Origin: Nonomuraea fuscirosea
GTDB lineage: Bacteria > Actinomycetota > Actinomycetes > Streptosporangiales > Streptosporangiaceae
Direction: 5' to 3'
DNA: 64,000 nucleotides
Assembly (NCBI RefSeq): GCF_003001935.1
Contig: NZ_PVNG01000003.1
Coordinates: 248,001-312,000 of the forward strand
Below the pieces are notes generated by a model that had not been told where the DNA came from, ran no database searches, and saw nothing but the letters and a program-made list of their open reading frames with translations. The position numbers and the translations under genes are program-made. Positions 33,641 through 42,507 of the stretch are shown piece after piece (positions within the stretch are counted from its first letter, which is position 1; the number at the start of each line of letters is the position of its first letter).

Positions 33641-35298
33641 GCCCAGGGCACGAAGAGCGCGCCGCCCGCGACGACCAGTCCCAGCCGGACCCGCTCGCCG
33701 CGGGTCGCGGCGCGCCGCCACCGTGCGGCGGTGAGCGCGGTCGCCACCACGGTCGCGACCGCGACCGCCTGCAGCGCCAGCCAGACGACGGGCCGGCCGG
33801 CCAGCAGGGGCCCCGGCTCGGACAGCTTGCCGCCGGTCATGATCACGTAGAACAGGTACGAGAACCCGCCGATCACCGCCGTCAGCCCGCCCGCGCTGAC
33901 CAGCCGCGCCGCCTTGACCGGAGGCACGCCGCGCCGCCCCCTGATCCGCCGGACCAGCGCCACCAGGGGATAGCCGCAGAAGGCCATCAGGAAGATCACC
34001 AGCGCCGCGAGCTGCGCGCCCGCCGACTCCCACCACGCGGTGGGCGGCACCGCCACGGTCCGGCTCGCCTGCTCGGGCGCGGGCCCGGACACCTGCGCCT
34101 CGGGCGTGCGTCCTGAGACGGCCTGCGCCACCCAGGTCCCGACCAGCTCGGGATAGCCGGGCGCGAGCTCGGGCAGCCGGGTGACGCCGCCGTCGGGGGT
34201 CAGGTGCGCGGCGTGATCGGCGCCGGGGAAGAACCGGAACGTGTACCGGCGGTTCCCGCCCGCCTCAAGGGCCTTGGCGAAGATGGGCGGAGTCTCCTCA
34301 GGGGGCGTGAGCAGGTCGTGCACGCCCCAGATGGCCAGCACGGGCTGGCGCACCCGCCCGATGACCGGCGCCGGGTCGAAGTAGGGCTGGGGGAACATCC
34401 CGCCGTCCGCGATCACCCGGTACAGGTTGTGCTCGGCCCGGTCCACCAGCGACCCGCTCACGCCCGCCTTGCGCAGCCCGGCCGCCACGGCCCAGGTCTG
34501 CTGCCGCAGCGGGTTGAGGCCGTTGGCGCCGACGAGGATGACGAACGCGACGTCACGGGAACGGGCGGCGGCGATCGGGACCACCCATCCGCCCTCGCTG
34601 AGCCCCCACAGGCCGACCTTGCCCGGATCCACGCCGGGCTGACGCCGCAGCATCTCCATCGCGCCCAGCGCGTCGTCGGCGAGCTGCTGGTACGAACGCT
34701 CGAACAGCGAATAACCCTCAGAACGCTTGTCGTAGACGAGCACGGACATGCCCTGCCGCGCGAAGGCCACCGCCTCACCGAGCAGCTTCTCCCGTGGGGT
34801 TCCGGTCCCGGCGCCGTGCACCAGCACCACCCCCGGCCGTCCCTTCTCGGCGCCGGCCCGGCTGATCACGCTCCCGTGCAGCTTCAGGCCCCCGCCGCCG
34901 CGAAAGCTCACCTCGGTCGAGGTCAGATCCGCCGGTACGGCCGGCGGTTCGGCGACGGCGGCCCGGGTCGCGCCGGGCCAGGAGGCCGAGGTCTCGGCGG
35001 CGGCCCGGGTCGCGCCTGGCCAGGCGGCCGAGGTCTCGGCGGCGGCGCGGGTCGCGCCTGGCCAGGCGGCCGAGGTCTCGGCGGCGGCGCGGGTCGCGCC
35101 TGGCCAGGCGGCCGAGGTCTCGGCGGCGGCGCGGGTCGCGCCTGGCCAGGCGGCCGAGGTCTCGGCGGCGGCGCGGGTCGCGCCTGGCCAGGCGGCCGAG
35201 GTCTCGGCGGCGGCGCGGGTCGCGCCTGGCCAGGCGGACGCGGCGAAGACGGTCGATGCGGTTAACACGGCGCTCAGGGCCGCGACGGTTCTTCTCAT
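33613..35298 (-). CDS. secreted or membrane alpha/beta hydrolase with WPGATR repeats
   Basis: 561 residues. A signal-like N-terminus runs directly into seven 14-residue repeats (WPGATRAAAETSAA), then an alpha/beta hydrolase domain with VVLVHGAGTG (oxyanion), nucleophile Ser234 in GLSEGG, an acid in VHDLLTPPE and a His in PGADHAAH. Four hydrophobic helices follow at the C-terminus (from about residue 440). Family members hydrolyse esters or peptides; the substrate is unknown. The membrane part suggests it is anchored with the hydrolase outside. It is divergent from, and likely regulated by, the ArsR-like gene. Confidence 0.8.
   Translation of the reverse strand: MRRTVAALSAVLTASTVFAASAWPGATRAAAETSAAWPGATRAAAETSAAWPGATRAAAETSAAWPGATRAAAETSAAWPGATRAAAETSAAWPGATRAAAETSASWPGATRAAVAEPPAVPADLTSTEVSFRGGGGLKLHGSVISRAGAEKGRPGVVLVHGAGTGTPREKLLGEAVAFARQGMSVLVYDKRSEGYSLFERSYQQLADDALGAMEMLRRQPGVDPGKVGLWGLSEGGWVVPIAAARSRDVAFVILVGANGLNPLRQQTWAVAAGLRKAGVSGSLVDRAEHNLYRVIADGGMFPQPYFDPAPVIGRVRQPVLAIWGVHDLLTPPEETPPIFAKALEAGGNRRYTFRFFPGADHAAHLTPDGGVTRLPELAPGYPELVGTWVAQAVSGRTPEAQVSGPAPEQASRTVAVPPTAWWESAGAQLAALVIFLMAFCGYPLVALVRRIRGRRGVPPVKAARLVSAGGLTAVIGGFSYLFYVIMTGGKLSEPGPLLAGRPVVWLALQAVAVATVVATALTAARWRRAATRGERVRLGLVVAGGALFVPWALYWGLLLP
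34960..35250. repeat. 42-bp in-frame tandem repeat, seven copies
   Basis: The phase marker GTCGCGCC recurs at 34967, 35009, 35051, 35093, 35135, 35177 and 35219, exactly 42 bases apart. The middle copies are identical or nearly so at DNA level, which indicates recent expansion or gene conversion. It encodes the WPGATRAAAETSAA repeat after the hydrolase signal region. Confidence 0.92.
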
Positions 35299-35377
35299 AC
35301 CGCCGAGACTAGTCTGCAGAGAGTTGTCGGCAAAGGAAAGTCTGCAGATATCGTTCGTGAGGACTAGCCTGATCCTC
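35299..35377. promoter_or_regulatory. divergent hydrolase/ArsR promoter with paired palindromic operator
   Basis: AGTCTGCAGA occurs at 35311-35320 and again at 35339-35348, 28 bases apart; each holds the palindrome TCTGCAGA. On the minus strand TTGCCG and TAGTCT, 16 bases apart, form a fair promoter; on the plus strand TTGTCG and GATATC, 17 bases apart, form another. The palindromes overlap the promoter boxes, so the adjacent ArsR-like repressor probably binds here. Confidence 0.55.
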
Positions 35378-35941
35378 ATGAAGGATGAGGAGCCGTACCT
35401 GCTCGACGACCCCGACCGGCTCAAGGCGCTGGCCCACCCGATGCGCCGCCGCATGCTGACCCACCTCAACGTGCACGGCCCCGCCACCTCCACCACCCTC
35501 GGCGAGCTGCTCGGCGCGAAGACCGGGACCACCAGCTACCACCTGCGCCAGCTGGAGAAGTACGGCTTCATCGAGGAGATCCCCGAGCGCTCCACGGGCC
35601 GCGAACGCTGGTGGCGACGGGCCCGGACCCCCAGGGACATGCGCCTGCCCACCCCCGACCAGGTGGCGCCCGAGGACCAGGCCGTGCTGGAGGAGTTCCA
35701 CCGGGTCGGCTACGAGGAGGACCGCCTCCTGTTCGAGCGCTTCCCCGCCGCCTACCGGGCCGACCCCGCCTGGGCGCGCGGCTCGCGCGGGCTGGCCCGC
35801 CTGACGAAGCAGGAGCTCGACGCGTTCTACGAGGAGTACATCGCGCTGCTCATGCGCTACCACCGTCCGGCCGAGGAGACCCCGCCGGACGCCCGCCCCG
35901 TCTACGTCCGATTCTTCACCCTGCCCGCGGACGACGACTGA
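35378..35941 (+). CDS. ArsR/SmtB-like winged-helix transcription regulator
   Basis: 187 residues. RLKALAHPMRRRMLTHLNVHGPATSTTLGELLG followed by TTSYHLRQLEKYGFIEEI is the classic ArsR-type winged helix with recognition helix SYHLRQL. No metal-binding cysteine pair is seen, so a non-metal ligand or none is likely. The C-terminal 90 residues are helical. The divergent neighbour is the alpha/beta hydrolase, whose promoter shares two TCTGCAGA palindromes. A probable role is repressor of the hydrolase and itself. Confidence 0.85.
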   Translation: MKDEEPYLLDDPDRLKALAHPMRRRMLTHLNVHGPATSTTLGELLGAKTGTTSYHLRQLEKYGFIEEIPERSTGRERWWRRARTPRDMRLPTPDQVAPEDQAVLEEFHRVGYEEDRLLFERFPAAYRADPAWARGSRGLARLTKQELDAFYEEYIALLMRYHRPAEETPPDARPVYVRFFTLPADDD

Positions 35942-35943
35942 GG

Positions 35944-38900
35944 TCAGGCGGTGTCCGGCAGGGCGGCCTGGATCGGCGTGAGGTTGCCCGTCGTCACCAG
36001 GAACCCGCGCCCGGCCGGCCCGCCGGTCGTGCCGCGTGGCAGCCGGATGTTGAACAGGTCGCCGTCGGTCTGTCCCTGCACCGCCAGGAGCACTCCCGTA
36101 CGCGCCTTGCGTGCCTCCGCCACGAACCCCCGGTAGGCCACGGCCAGGTCGCCCGTCGTGCCCGCGACGAGCAGGCCGTGGTCGCCGTCGCGGCCGGTCC
36201 TGAGCACCTCCTCCAGGGCGGTGCCGAGCGGGCCGTCGGCGTTGACCAGCTCGGCGTCGTCCACCAGCACGACGTAGTGGCGCTGCTCGGCCAGGATCTC
36301 CAGCAGGTCGGTGGCCTCGCCGTTCAGCACGGCCAGCGCTCCTTCGAGGTCGCGCAGCGGGCTGCGCCTGGGGGCGACGGCGACGACCGGCGTGCCCTGC
36401 GAGATCAGCCAGCGGGCGGCCGTCATCAGCACCGACGAGCGGCCGGAGCGCGACGGCCCGGCGATCACGGCGGCGGGCCCCTGGGCCATCAGGTCGATCC
36501 CGAGCGGCGCGAGCGCGTCGCCGCCCGCGCCGAGCAGCGCCCACAGCGGCGAGGGCGCGCTGAAACCCGGCTCCAGCGCCAGCGCCTGCGCGGCGATGAT
36601 CCGCATCGGCAACGCGTCCACCCGCAACGGCGGCTCCCCGCCCCACCGCCACGCACTCCTCCCGGGCACCACGGCATGCGCCGGACCACCGGCCCGGCCG
36701 GACAGGCCCGCGGCGGGGTCGGCGGTGCCGGACGCGGCGACGGTGCCAGACGCGGCGACGGTGCCGGACGGGGTGGTGGTGCCGGACGAGGCGGAGTCGA
36801 CGAAGCCGGACGAAGCGGCGCCGGACGGGTCGGCGGCGGCCCGGGCCAGAGCTTGCAGGGCGGCGACCTGGGCCGGTCCGGCCGGATCGGCGGCCAGCAG
36901 GGCGATCTGGTGCTCCACGATGCCGTGCTCGCCCATCGACAGCGCCCGCCCGGCCGGCATGACCGAGGGCAGCCCCTTGAGCGGGAAGCCGGCCAGGCCG
37001 TAGTCGGCGTTGTCCGACAGCCGCAGCAGCAGCCGGTCGTCGAACACCGTCGACACCTGCCCGAGCAGCCCCGACCGGTCGGCGCTGACCACCGCCCTGA
37101 ACCCGACCGCCGGCCCCTCACGCAGCAGCTGGAGCAGCGCCTCGATCAGCCGCCCGTAGTCGTAGCCCTCGAAGGCGGCCACGAAGCCCTCCCACCGGTC
37201 GAGCATGAACACCAGCCACGGCAGCCGGTGCCCCGCCTGCCGGTACTCGGCCAGCGAGGCGTGCCCGGCCTCGGCCAGGAGTTGCTGGCGGCGGCCCACC
37301 TCCACCCGCAGCCGCGTCAGCAGCCGTTCCACCCGGTCGAGCTGGTCGCGCGTCACGACCGCGCCGCAGTGGGGCATGGCGACCAGGGGCAGCAGCGCGC
37401 CGGAGCCGCAGTCCACGGCGTGCAGGTGCACGTCCTCGGGCGAGGCGTGCCGGGCGATGGAGCCGGCGATCGTGCGCAGCGCCGTGGACCTGCCGCTGCG
37501 CGCGGCGCCGGCGATGAGCAGGTGCCCGCCGTGGGCCACGTCGAGCGCCAGCCGCTGCCGGTCCTGCGCCCACGGCCGGTCGGTGCTGCCGAACGGGATC
37601 GGCGCCACCTCCTCGCCCCCCGGCCGGCCGCCCAGCCGACCGGCGGCCTGACCGGCCGCCCAGCCCGAGCCCAGGTCAGCGGTCCGGTCGGCGGGCTGGT
37701 CGTGAGGCAGGTTCGCGGGCAGGTCGAGGACGAGGTGGGTGGGCAGCGGGTCCAGCCACGGGCTCGGCTGAGCGGGCACGCCGGCCAGGCTCGCGGCCTC
37801 GATGAGGGCGTCGGCGACGAGCGTGAGGTCGGTGGTGGTCGACTCCTCCTCGACCGGCCGCGGTGGCGGCGGCAACGGCTTCCCGAGGGCGCGCCACTCC
37901 ACGTCCAGCACCCGCACGCTCCCGCCCTCCGGCCGGGGATCCCCGGGCCCGGCAGGCGGCGCGGGGGAGCGCCCGCCGACCCGCGCCGTCTGCACGGCCA
38001 CCGCCGCGCCCACCCCTGAGCGCACGTAGCAGCGCCCGGGGGTGTTCTTGGAGATGTGCGCGGCGTCCGGCGTGTCGATGACGTCGGCCGACTCGGCCGG
38101 CTCGGTCACCCGCAAGGCGATCCGCAGCGAGGTGTTGGCCTGGATGTCGGCCGTCACCACGCCGGCGGGCCGCTGGGTGGCCAGGATGAGGTGGATGCCC
38201 AGCGACCGCCCCCTGCGCGCGATGTCCACGAGCCCGGTCACGAAGTCCGGCAGCTCGGCCACCAGGGCGGCGAACTCGTCGATGATCAGCACCAGCCGGG
38301 GCATCCCGGGCCCCTCGTAGTCGTCGATGTCCTTGGCGCCGGCCGACAGCAGCAGCCGCTCCCTGCGCCGCAGCTCGGCCGCCAGCGAGTCGAGGGCCCG
38401 CTGCGTCAGGTGCCCGTCCAGGTCGCTCACCATGCCGACCGTGTGCGGCAGGCGTACGCACTCCTTGAAGGCCGCGCCGCCCTTGTAGTCGATCAGCACG
38501 AACGTGAGCTGGTCGGGCCGGTTGGCCACCGCCAGCGAGCAGATCAGCGTCTGCAGCAGCTCCGACTTGCCCGCGCCGGTGGTGCCGGCGATCAGCCCGT
38601 GCGGGCCGTCGAGCTTGAGGTCCACGGTGAAGGGCCCGTCGGGGCCGACCCCGATCAGCGCCTCGGTGCTGCCGTGCTTGCGCCACTGGGCGGCCAGCTC
38701 CTCGCCGGACGGGACGGGCATGCCCATGAGGTCGAGCAGGCGGGCCGCGTCGGGCAGGTTACCGCCGGGGTCGTCGCGGCTCACGTCGCGGATCGGGGCC
38801 AGCGCCCTGGCCAGGCGGTCGCACCAGGTGACGGAGACGAGATCGGCGAGCAGCGGGCCGATCACGTCGAGGCCGCCGCCGCGCAGCCGGACGAGGCCGT

Positions 38901-40773
38901 CGGCGCCGCACGCGGCCACCGTCTGGCACTCCTCGGGCAGCAGGCGCTGGTCGTCGTCGATGGCGAGGGTGTAGACGCCCGAGCGCGGGCCCTGCCGCAG
39001 CACCTGCGGCATGCTGGGCAGCCCGCGCAGCACCTGGGCGCCGTCGAGGACCACCAGCACGTCGTACGGGCGCACGTCGTAGGAGGAGAACGTGGGCTTC
39101 TCAGGACCGCCGAGGTCGTCCCAGCCGGTGGGGATCTTGCCCAGCTCGGGGATGGCGGTGTTCTGGCGCTCGTCGATGAGCGCGGCCAGCTCGGCCACCC
39201 GGCGCGCGGCCGACTCCGGGTCGGCGCCCACGAGCACCACGCACTCCTCGCCCGCGCGCGGCGCGCAGTGCGGCAGCCAGCGCAGCCAGCCCCAGCGGCG
39301 TTCGGCGTCGGGGTGCGCGGAGACCACCACGATGGCCAGGTCGCGCGGGCTGTGCAGGGTCGCGGCCTGGGCGATGAGCCAGCTCGCCAGGCTGGTCGCG
39401 GCGGAGCGCGGCCCGGTCACGCCGGCCACCCCCAGCCGCCGCATGGGCAGCGCGACGGGCACCGACCGGCAGATCGGCGGGTCGATGGGCCCGCCCTGCT
39501 CCTCCGACAGCTGCAGGTCGGCCGGCAGGTCGGCCAGCCCGACCCGCAGCCTGAGCGCGTCGGGGTCGTGGATCCTGCGCTCCCACAGCCGCCGGCGCGG
39601 CCCGGTGGCGGTCAGCAGCACCTGGGCGGGGTCGGGCGCGTCGGCCCTGCGGGTGGCCTCGTCGGCCACCCTGGCCCGCTCGACCGCCGCGTCGTACGCC
39701 TCGACCTGCTCCTGCCACTCCTTGACGGCCTTCTTGTGCTGCTTCTTGCCGTGACGGCGGTCGCTCCACCACTGGCCGATCATGATCACGGGCGTCATGA
39801 GGGCGACGAGCAGGTAGTACCACTGCTTGAGCGCGAACGCCAGGGTCAGCCCGAGCACGGCCGGCAGGCACGCCGCCAGCAGTTGCAGGCGCATGCCCTC
39901 GTTCCTCGACGGCTCCTTGGGCCGGACGAACGCGCGCTCGGGCTCGGGCCTGCGCAGCCGGGGCGGGCGGTTGTAGGCGACGCCGCCCTCGTCGCGCGGG
40001 GCCAGGTGCGCGTCCTTCGGCTCGATCGAGGTCAGCACGAACACCGAGGAGCCGCAGGTCAGCACGGCCTGGTCGGGCCACTCGACCGGCTCGGTGAGCG
40101 GGCGGCCGTCGAGCTCGGGCGTCTCTCCGTAGCCGGCCGCGAACTCGGCCGCCGCGCGTTCGGCCGTCCGCGCGGTGAGCTCGGCGACCTCGTCGGCCCA
40201 GCGTCCCTTGAGCTTGAGCCTGGGGGCCTCGCCCGGCGGCAGCCAGGCCCGCTCGACGGTGATCGCGTCGGGCGTCACCCGTACGGTGACCGCCTCGGGG
40301 GCCAGCGCCGGGTCACCGGCGGCGATGGCGCACATCGGGTCGGAGCCGATCACGTGCACGCCGAGCCCGAGCCGGTGCACGGCCCCGGCGGCGGGCCCGC
40401 CGACGACCCGTACCTCGGCCACCCCGCCGGGCTCCGCGACGAGGGTCGCGCGGGCGAGGTGAGGGTCGAGCGTGACCTTGTCGCCGTCGCGCAGCACGGC
40501 GGCGACCGGCGCTCCCGGGTCGAGCGGGCGGCCGTCGCGCCACAGGGCGGGCGGCCCCATGTCGGAGCGCTCGGGCCGGCGCGGCTGGGGCACGTAGGCC
40601 CCGCCCTGCGCCATCCCGTACGGCGCCCGGTTCTTGGGCAGGCGGACCACCGTCGCCAGCGGTGCCTGATCGCCCAGCGCCGCGCTGAGCTCCGCCACCG
40701 TGGCGCCGTCGTCGCCGTCGATGACGACGTCACGGTCGCCCTGCCCGCCGATGACGGTGAGCATGATCCGCAT
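35944..40773 (-). CDS. EssC-like FtsK/SpoIIIE ATPase with FHA domain, second type VII motor
   Basis: 1609 residues. An N-terminal ubiquitin/FHA-like part (LGLGVHVIGSDP is a FHA strand) precedes two transmembrane helices (about 290-330) and three ATPase domains. Walker A of the first is GTTGAGKSE (Lys near 734); the second (GAARSGRST) and third (GPSRSGRSS) have Arg in place of the catalytic Lys. The ATPase 1 Walker B is LVLIIDEFAAL. This is the layout of Firmicutes EssC rather than of EccC at 19612, so the locus has two different motors. Start ATG at 40773 follows GAGGAGAC. It is convergent with the ArsR-like gene and divergent from the Tad pilus operon. Confidence 0.85.
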   Translation of the reverse strand: MRIMLTVIGGQGDRDVVIDGDDGATVAELSAALGDQAPLATVVRLPKNRAPYGMAQGGAYVPQPRRPERSDMGPPALWRDGRPLDPGAPVAAVLRDGDKVTLDPHLARATLVAEPGGVAEVRVVGGPAAGAVHRLGLGVHVIGSDPMCAIAAGDPALAPEAVTVRVTPDAITVERAWLPPGEAPRLKLKGRWADEVAELTARTAERAAAEFAAGYGETPELDGRPLTEPVEWPDQAVLTCGSSVFVLTSIEPKDAHLAPRDEGGVAYNRPPRLRRPEPERAFVRPKEPSRNEGMRLQLLAACLPAVLGLTLAFALKQWYYLLVALMTPVIMIGQWWSDRRHGKKQHKKAVKEWQEQVEAYDAAVERARVADEATRRADAPDPAQVLLTATGPRRRLWERRIHDPDALRLRVGLADLPADLQLSEEQGGPIDPPICRSVPVALPMRRLGVAGVTGPRSAATSLASWLIAQAATLHSPRDLAIVVVSAHPDAERRWGWLRWLPHCAPRAGEECVVLVGADPESAARRVAELAALIDERQNTAIPELGKIPTGWDDLGGPEKPTFSSYDVRPYDVLVVLDGAQVLRGLPSMPQVLRQGPRSGVYTLAIDDDQRLLPEECQTVAACGADGLVRLRGGGLDVIGPLLADLVSVTWCDRLARALAPIRDVSRDDPGGNLPDAARLLDLMGMPVPSGEELAAQWRKHGSTEALIGVGPDGPFTVDLKLDGPHGLIAGTTGAGKSELLQTLICSLAVANRPDQLTFVLIDYKGGAAFKECVRLPHTVGMVSDLDGHLTQRALDSLAAELRRRERLLLSAGAKDIDDYEGPGMPRLVLIIDEFAALVAELPDFVTGLVDIARRGRSLGIHLILATQRPAGVVTADIQANTSLRIALRVTEPAESADVIDTPDAAHISKNTPGRCYVRSGVGAAVAVQTARVGGRSPAPPAGPGDPRPEGGSVRVLDVEWRALGKPLPPPPRPVEEESTTTDLTLVADALIEAASLAGVPAQPSPWLDPLPTHLVLDLPANLPHDQPADRTADLGSGWAAGQAAGRLGGRPGGEEVAPIPFGSTDRPWAQDRQRLALDVAHGGHLLIAGAARSGRSTALRTIAGSIARHASPEDVHLHAVDCGSGALLPLVAMPHCGAVVTRDQLDRVERLLTRLRVEVGRRQQLLAEAGHASLAEYRQAGHRLPWLVFMLDRWEGFVAAFEGYDYGRLIEALLQLLREGPAVGFRAVVSADRSGLLGQVSTVFDDRLLLRLSDNADYGLAGFPLKGLPSVMPAGRALSMGEHGIVEHQIALLAADPAGPAQVAALQALARAAADPSGAASSGFVDSASSGTTTPSGTVAASGTVAASGTADPAAGLSGRAGGPAHAVVPGRSAWRWGGEPPLRVDALPMRIIAAQALALEPGFSAPSPLWALLGAGGDALAPLGIDLMAQGPAAVIAGPSRSGRSSVLMTAARWLISQGTPVVAVAPRRSPLRDLEGALAVLNGEATDLLEILAEQRHYVVLVDDAELVNADGPLGTALEEVLRTGRDGDHGLLVAGTTGDLAVAYRGFVAEARKARTGVLLAVQGQTDGDLFNIRLPRGTTGGPAGRGFLVTTGNLTPIQAALPDTA

Positions 40774-41123
40774 GGGGCCGTCTCCTCGGTCGACTTCGGG
40801 CGCCAAATTAGCGTCCGGAACGTGGTCTGGCGCGCCGGTTGACGGCAATGGCATGGGGAATCGCCGCCGGAGCGGATTTATCGCTCGATGTCGGCACTTG
40901 AGGCGAAATTTGTGTGAACGGAGTGACCTATGTGATTGATGGGGTGGCTAACCGGATAAAGCGGTATTCGTCAACTCGATAGAAACAATAGGCATCGATG
41001 AATTCGGCTTGACATCATGTCACCTGCGAAACGAGCATGGGTCCGCGAATTCCGCCTACGCCGCCGTGGTGATCCCCACATAATGGCGTGAATTCCGCAA
41101 TTCACCCCGGGAGCCCCCCACCC
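40774..41123. promoter_or_regulatory. 350-base divergent promoter region between EssC-like gene and Tad operon
   Basis: No gene is visible. The stretch 40870-41030 is much AT-richer than the genes around it. It contains TTGACA at 41009-41014, the perfect palindrome GACATCATGTC at 41011-41021 overlapping that box, and a hairpin GTGAATT-CCGC-AATTCAC at 41088-41105, 18 bases before the SAF gene start. These fit a regulated promoter for the Tad operon. A -10 at ordinary spacing is not convincing. Confidence 0.5.
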
Positions 41124-41789
41124 ATGAGGACCAGTGAAAAGCCTGCCGCCAACGCGGCGGGGTTGTCCGGCCCGGCCTCGCGCAAGCTCCCCGTTCCACC
41201 CAGGGAACGCAAGCCGGCGCTGGCCGCGCTGGCCGTCCTGCTCATCCTCGGCGGCGCGCTGGCCACGACCCTGCTCGTCCTGCGCAGCGGCGACCGCGTC
41301 TCCGCCATCCGCGTCACGCAGCAGATCGGCGCCGGCCAGAAGTTCACCCCGCAGGCGATCGAGGAAGTGAAGATCGCCGACACGGGCGTCGCCTTCGTCT
41401 CGTGGACGCAGCGCGACAAGGTGCTCGACAGCTTCGCGGCCGTCACCCTCCTGCCCGGCACCCTGCTGACCAACCAGATGGGCGTGCGCGCCAGCAGCGA
41501 ACTCGGACAGGGAAAAGCCACCGTCGGGCTGGCCCTGAAACCCGGGCAAATGCCGGCCGGAGTGCAGGCGGGCGACCGCGTACAGGTGATATTCGTACCG
41601 GCTCGGTCGAGTCAGGGAGAAAGCCGCGTGCTCGCCGCGAGCGCACTCGTCTTCAGCGTCGGCGACAGGTCGAGAACGGGAAATTCCGGCCAGATCACCG
41701 TGGTCGTGGAAGCGCCCGCCGCGCCCGAGATCGTGGCCGCCGCCTCCGCCGGTGAGGTCGCCGTTGCCGAGCTTCCGGGGGCACGCTGA
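41124..41789 (+). CDS. SAF-domain pilus assembly protein, CpaB/RcpC-like
   Basis: 221 residues. One N-terminal transmembrane helix (PALAALAVLLILGGALATTLL) is followed by a SAF domain (VTQQIGAGQKFTPQAIEEVKI and LLPGTLLTNQM), the AFP/flagellar-P-ring-like fold of CpaB. CpaB/RcpC helps assemble the Tad pilus. Start ATG at 41124 was preferred to GTG at 41088 because that GTG lies inside a hairpin. It leads the Tad operon and its TGA lies one base before the next GTG start. Confidence 0.82.
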   Translation: MRTSEKPAANAAGLSGPASRKLPVPPRERKPALAALAVLLILGGALATTLLVLRSGDRVSAIRVTQQIGAGQKFTPQAIEEVKIADTGVAFVSWTQRDKVLDSFAAVTLLPGTLLTNQMGVRASSELGQGKATVGLALKPGQMPAGVQAGDRVQVIFVPARSSQGESRVLAASALVFSVGDRSRTGNSGQITVVVEAPAAPEIVAAASAGEVAVAELPGAR

Positions 41790-41790
41790 C

Positions 41791-42507
41791 GTGGCGCTGA
41801 TCGTACTGGCGGCCGACAAGGGCGCGCCGGGGGTGACCACCGCCGCCGCGGCCCTGGCGGCGGTGTGGCCGCGGCCCGTGCTGCTGGCCGAATGCGACCC
41901 CGCCGGCGGCGACCTGGCCTACCGGCTGCCCGCCGCCGACGGAGGCGTGCTCAACCCCGGAAAGGGGCTGCTCACGCTGGGCGCGACCGCCCGCCGCGGG
42001 CTTGAGGCGGCGCAGATCCACCAGCACACGCAGAAGATCATCGGCGGCCTCGACGTGCTCGTCGGGCTCACCCACGGCGAGCAGGCGGCCGGGCTCGCCT
42101 GGATGTGGGGCGCGCTCGGCCGGGCGCTGGCTGCCGTCCCCGACGCCGACGTGATCGCCGACTGCGGCCGGCTCGGCGCGCATCCGCAGCTCGGCGACCT
42201 GATGGCCGAGTCCGAGCAGGTCGTGCTGCTCACCCGGGCCACCCTCGACCACGTGGCCCACCTGCGCGAGCGGCTGCAGGTCAGCAAGGCGCACGGCGTC
42301 GTCGTGATCGCCGACCCGCGCAACTACCGGGGCTCGATCGAGGACGTCCGCAGGATCGTCGGCCACAGCGTGCAGTTCGTGCACGGCCTGGCCTACGACC
42401 CCAAGGGCGCCGAGCTGCTGCGCGGCCAGTGGGGCGGCCGCCTGGACCGCTCGCTGCTCATCCGTACGGCACGAGACCTGGCGGGCAGGCTGGTGAGCCA
42501 CCGGTGA
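41791..42507 (+). CDS. TadZ/CpaE-like MinD-family protein
   Basis: 238 residues from GTG at 41791. It has the MinD/ParA fold opening ALIVLAADKGAPGVTTAAAALA, with DKGAPGVTT where KGGVGKTT is expected, so the Walker Lys that touches the phosphate is missing (V-T-T). The strand ECDPAGGDLAYRL follows. TadZ localises the Tad pilus machinery to a pole or a site. Loss of the lysine suggests a non-hydrolysing variant, as described for some CpaE proteins. Its stop overlaps the TadA start (GTGA). Confidence 0.78.
   Translation: MALIVLAADKGAPGVTTAAAALAAVWPRPVLLAECDPAGGDLAYRLPAADGGVLNPGKGLLTLGATARRGLEAAQIHQHTQKIIGGLDVLVGLTHGEQAAGLAWMWGALGRALAAVPDADVIADCGRLGAHPQLGDLMAESEQVVLLTRATLDHVAHLRERLQVSKAHGVVVIADPRNYRGSIEDVRRIVGHSVQFVHGLAYDPKGAELLRGQWGGRLDRSLLIRTARDLAGRLVSHR

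Noticed and set aside
34960..35250. CRISPR-like array or transposon repeats
   Set aside because: The 42-base units are in-frame with an open hydrolase gene and have no spacers.
38056..40842. A 928-codon plus-strand open frame antisense to the EssC-like gene
   Set aside because: It mirrors the real gene's third-position bias and its translation is low-complexity Arg/Gly/Ala-rich.
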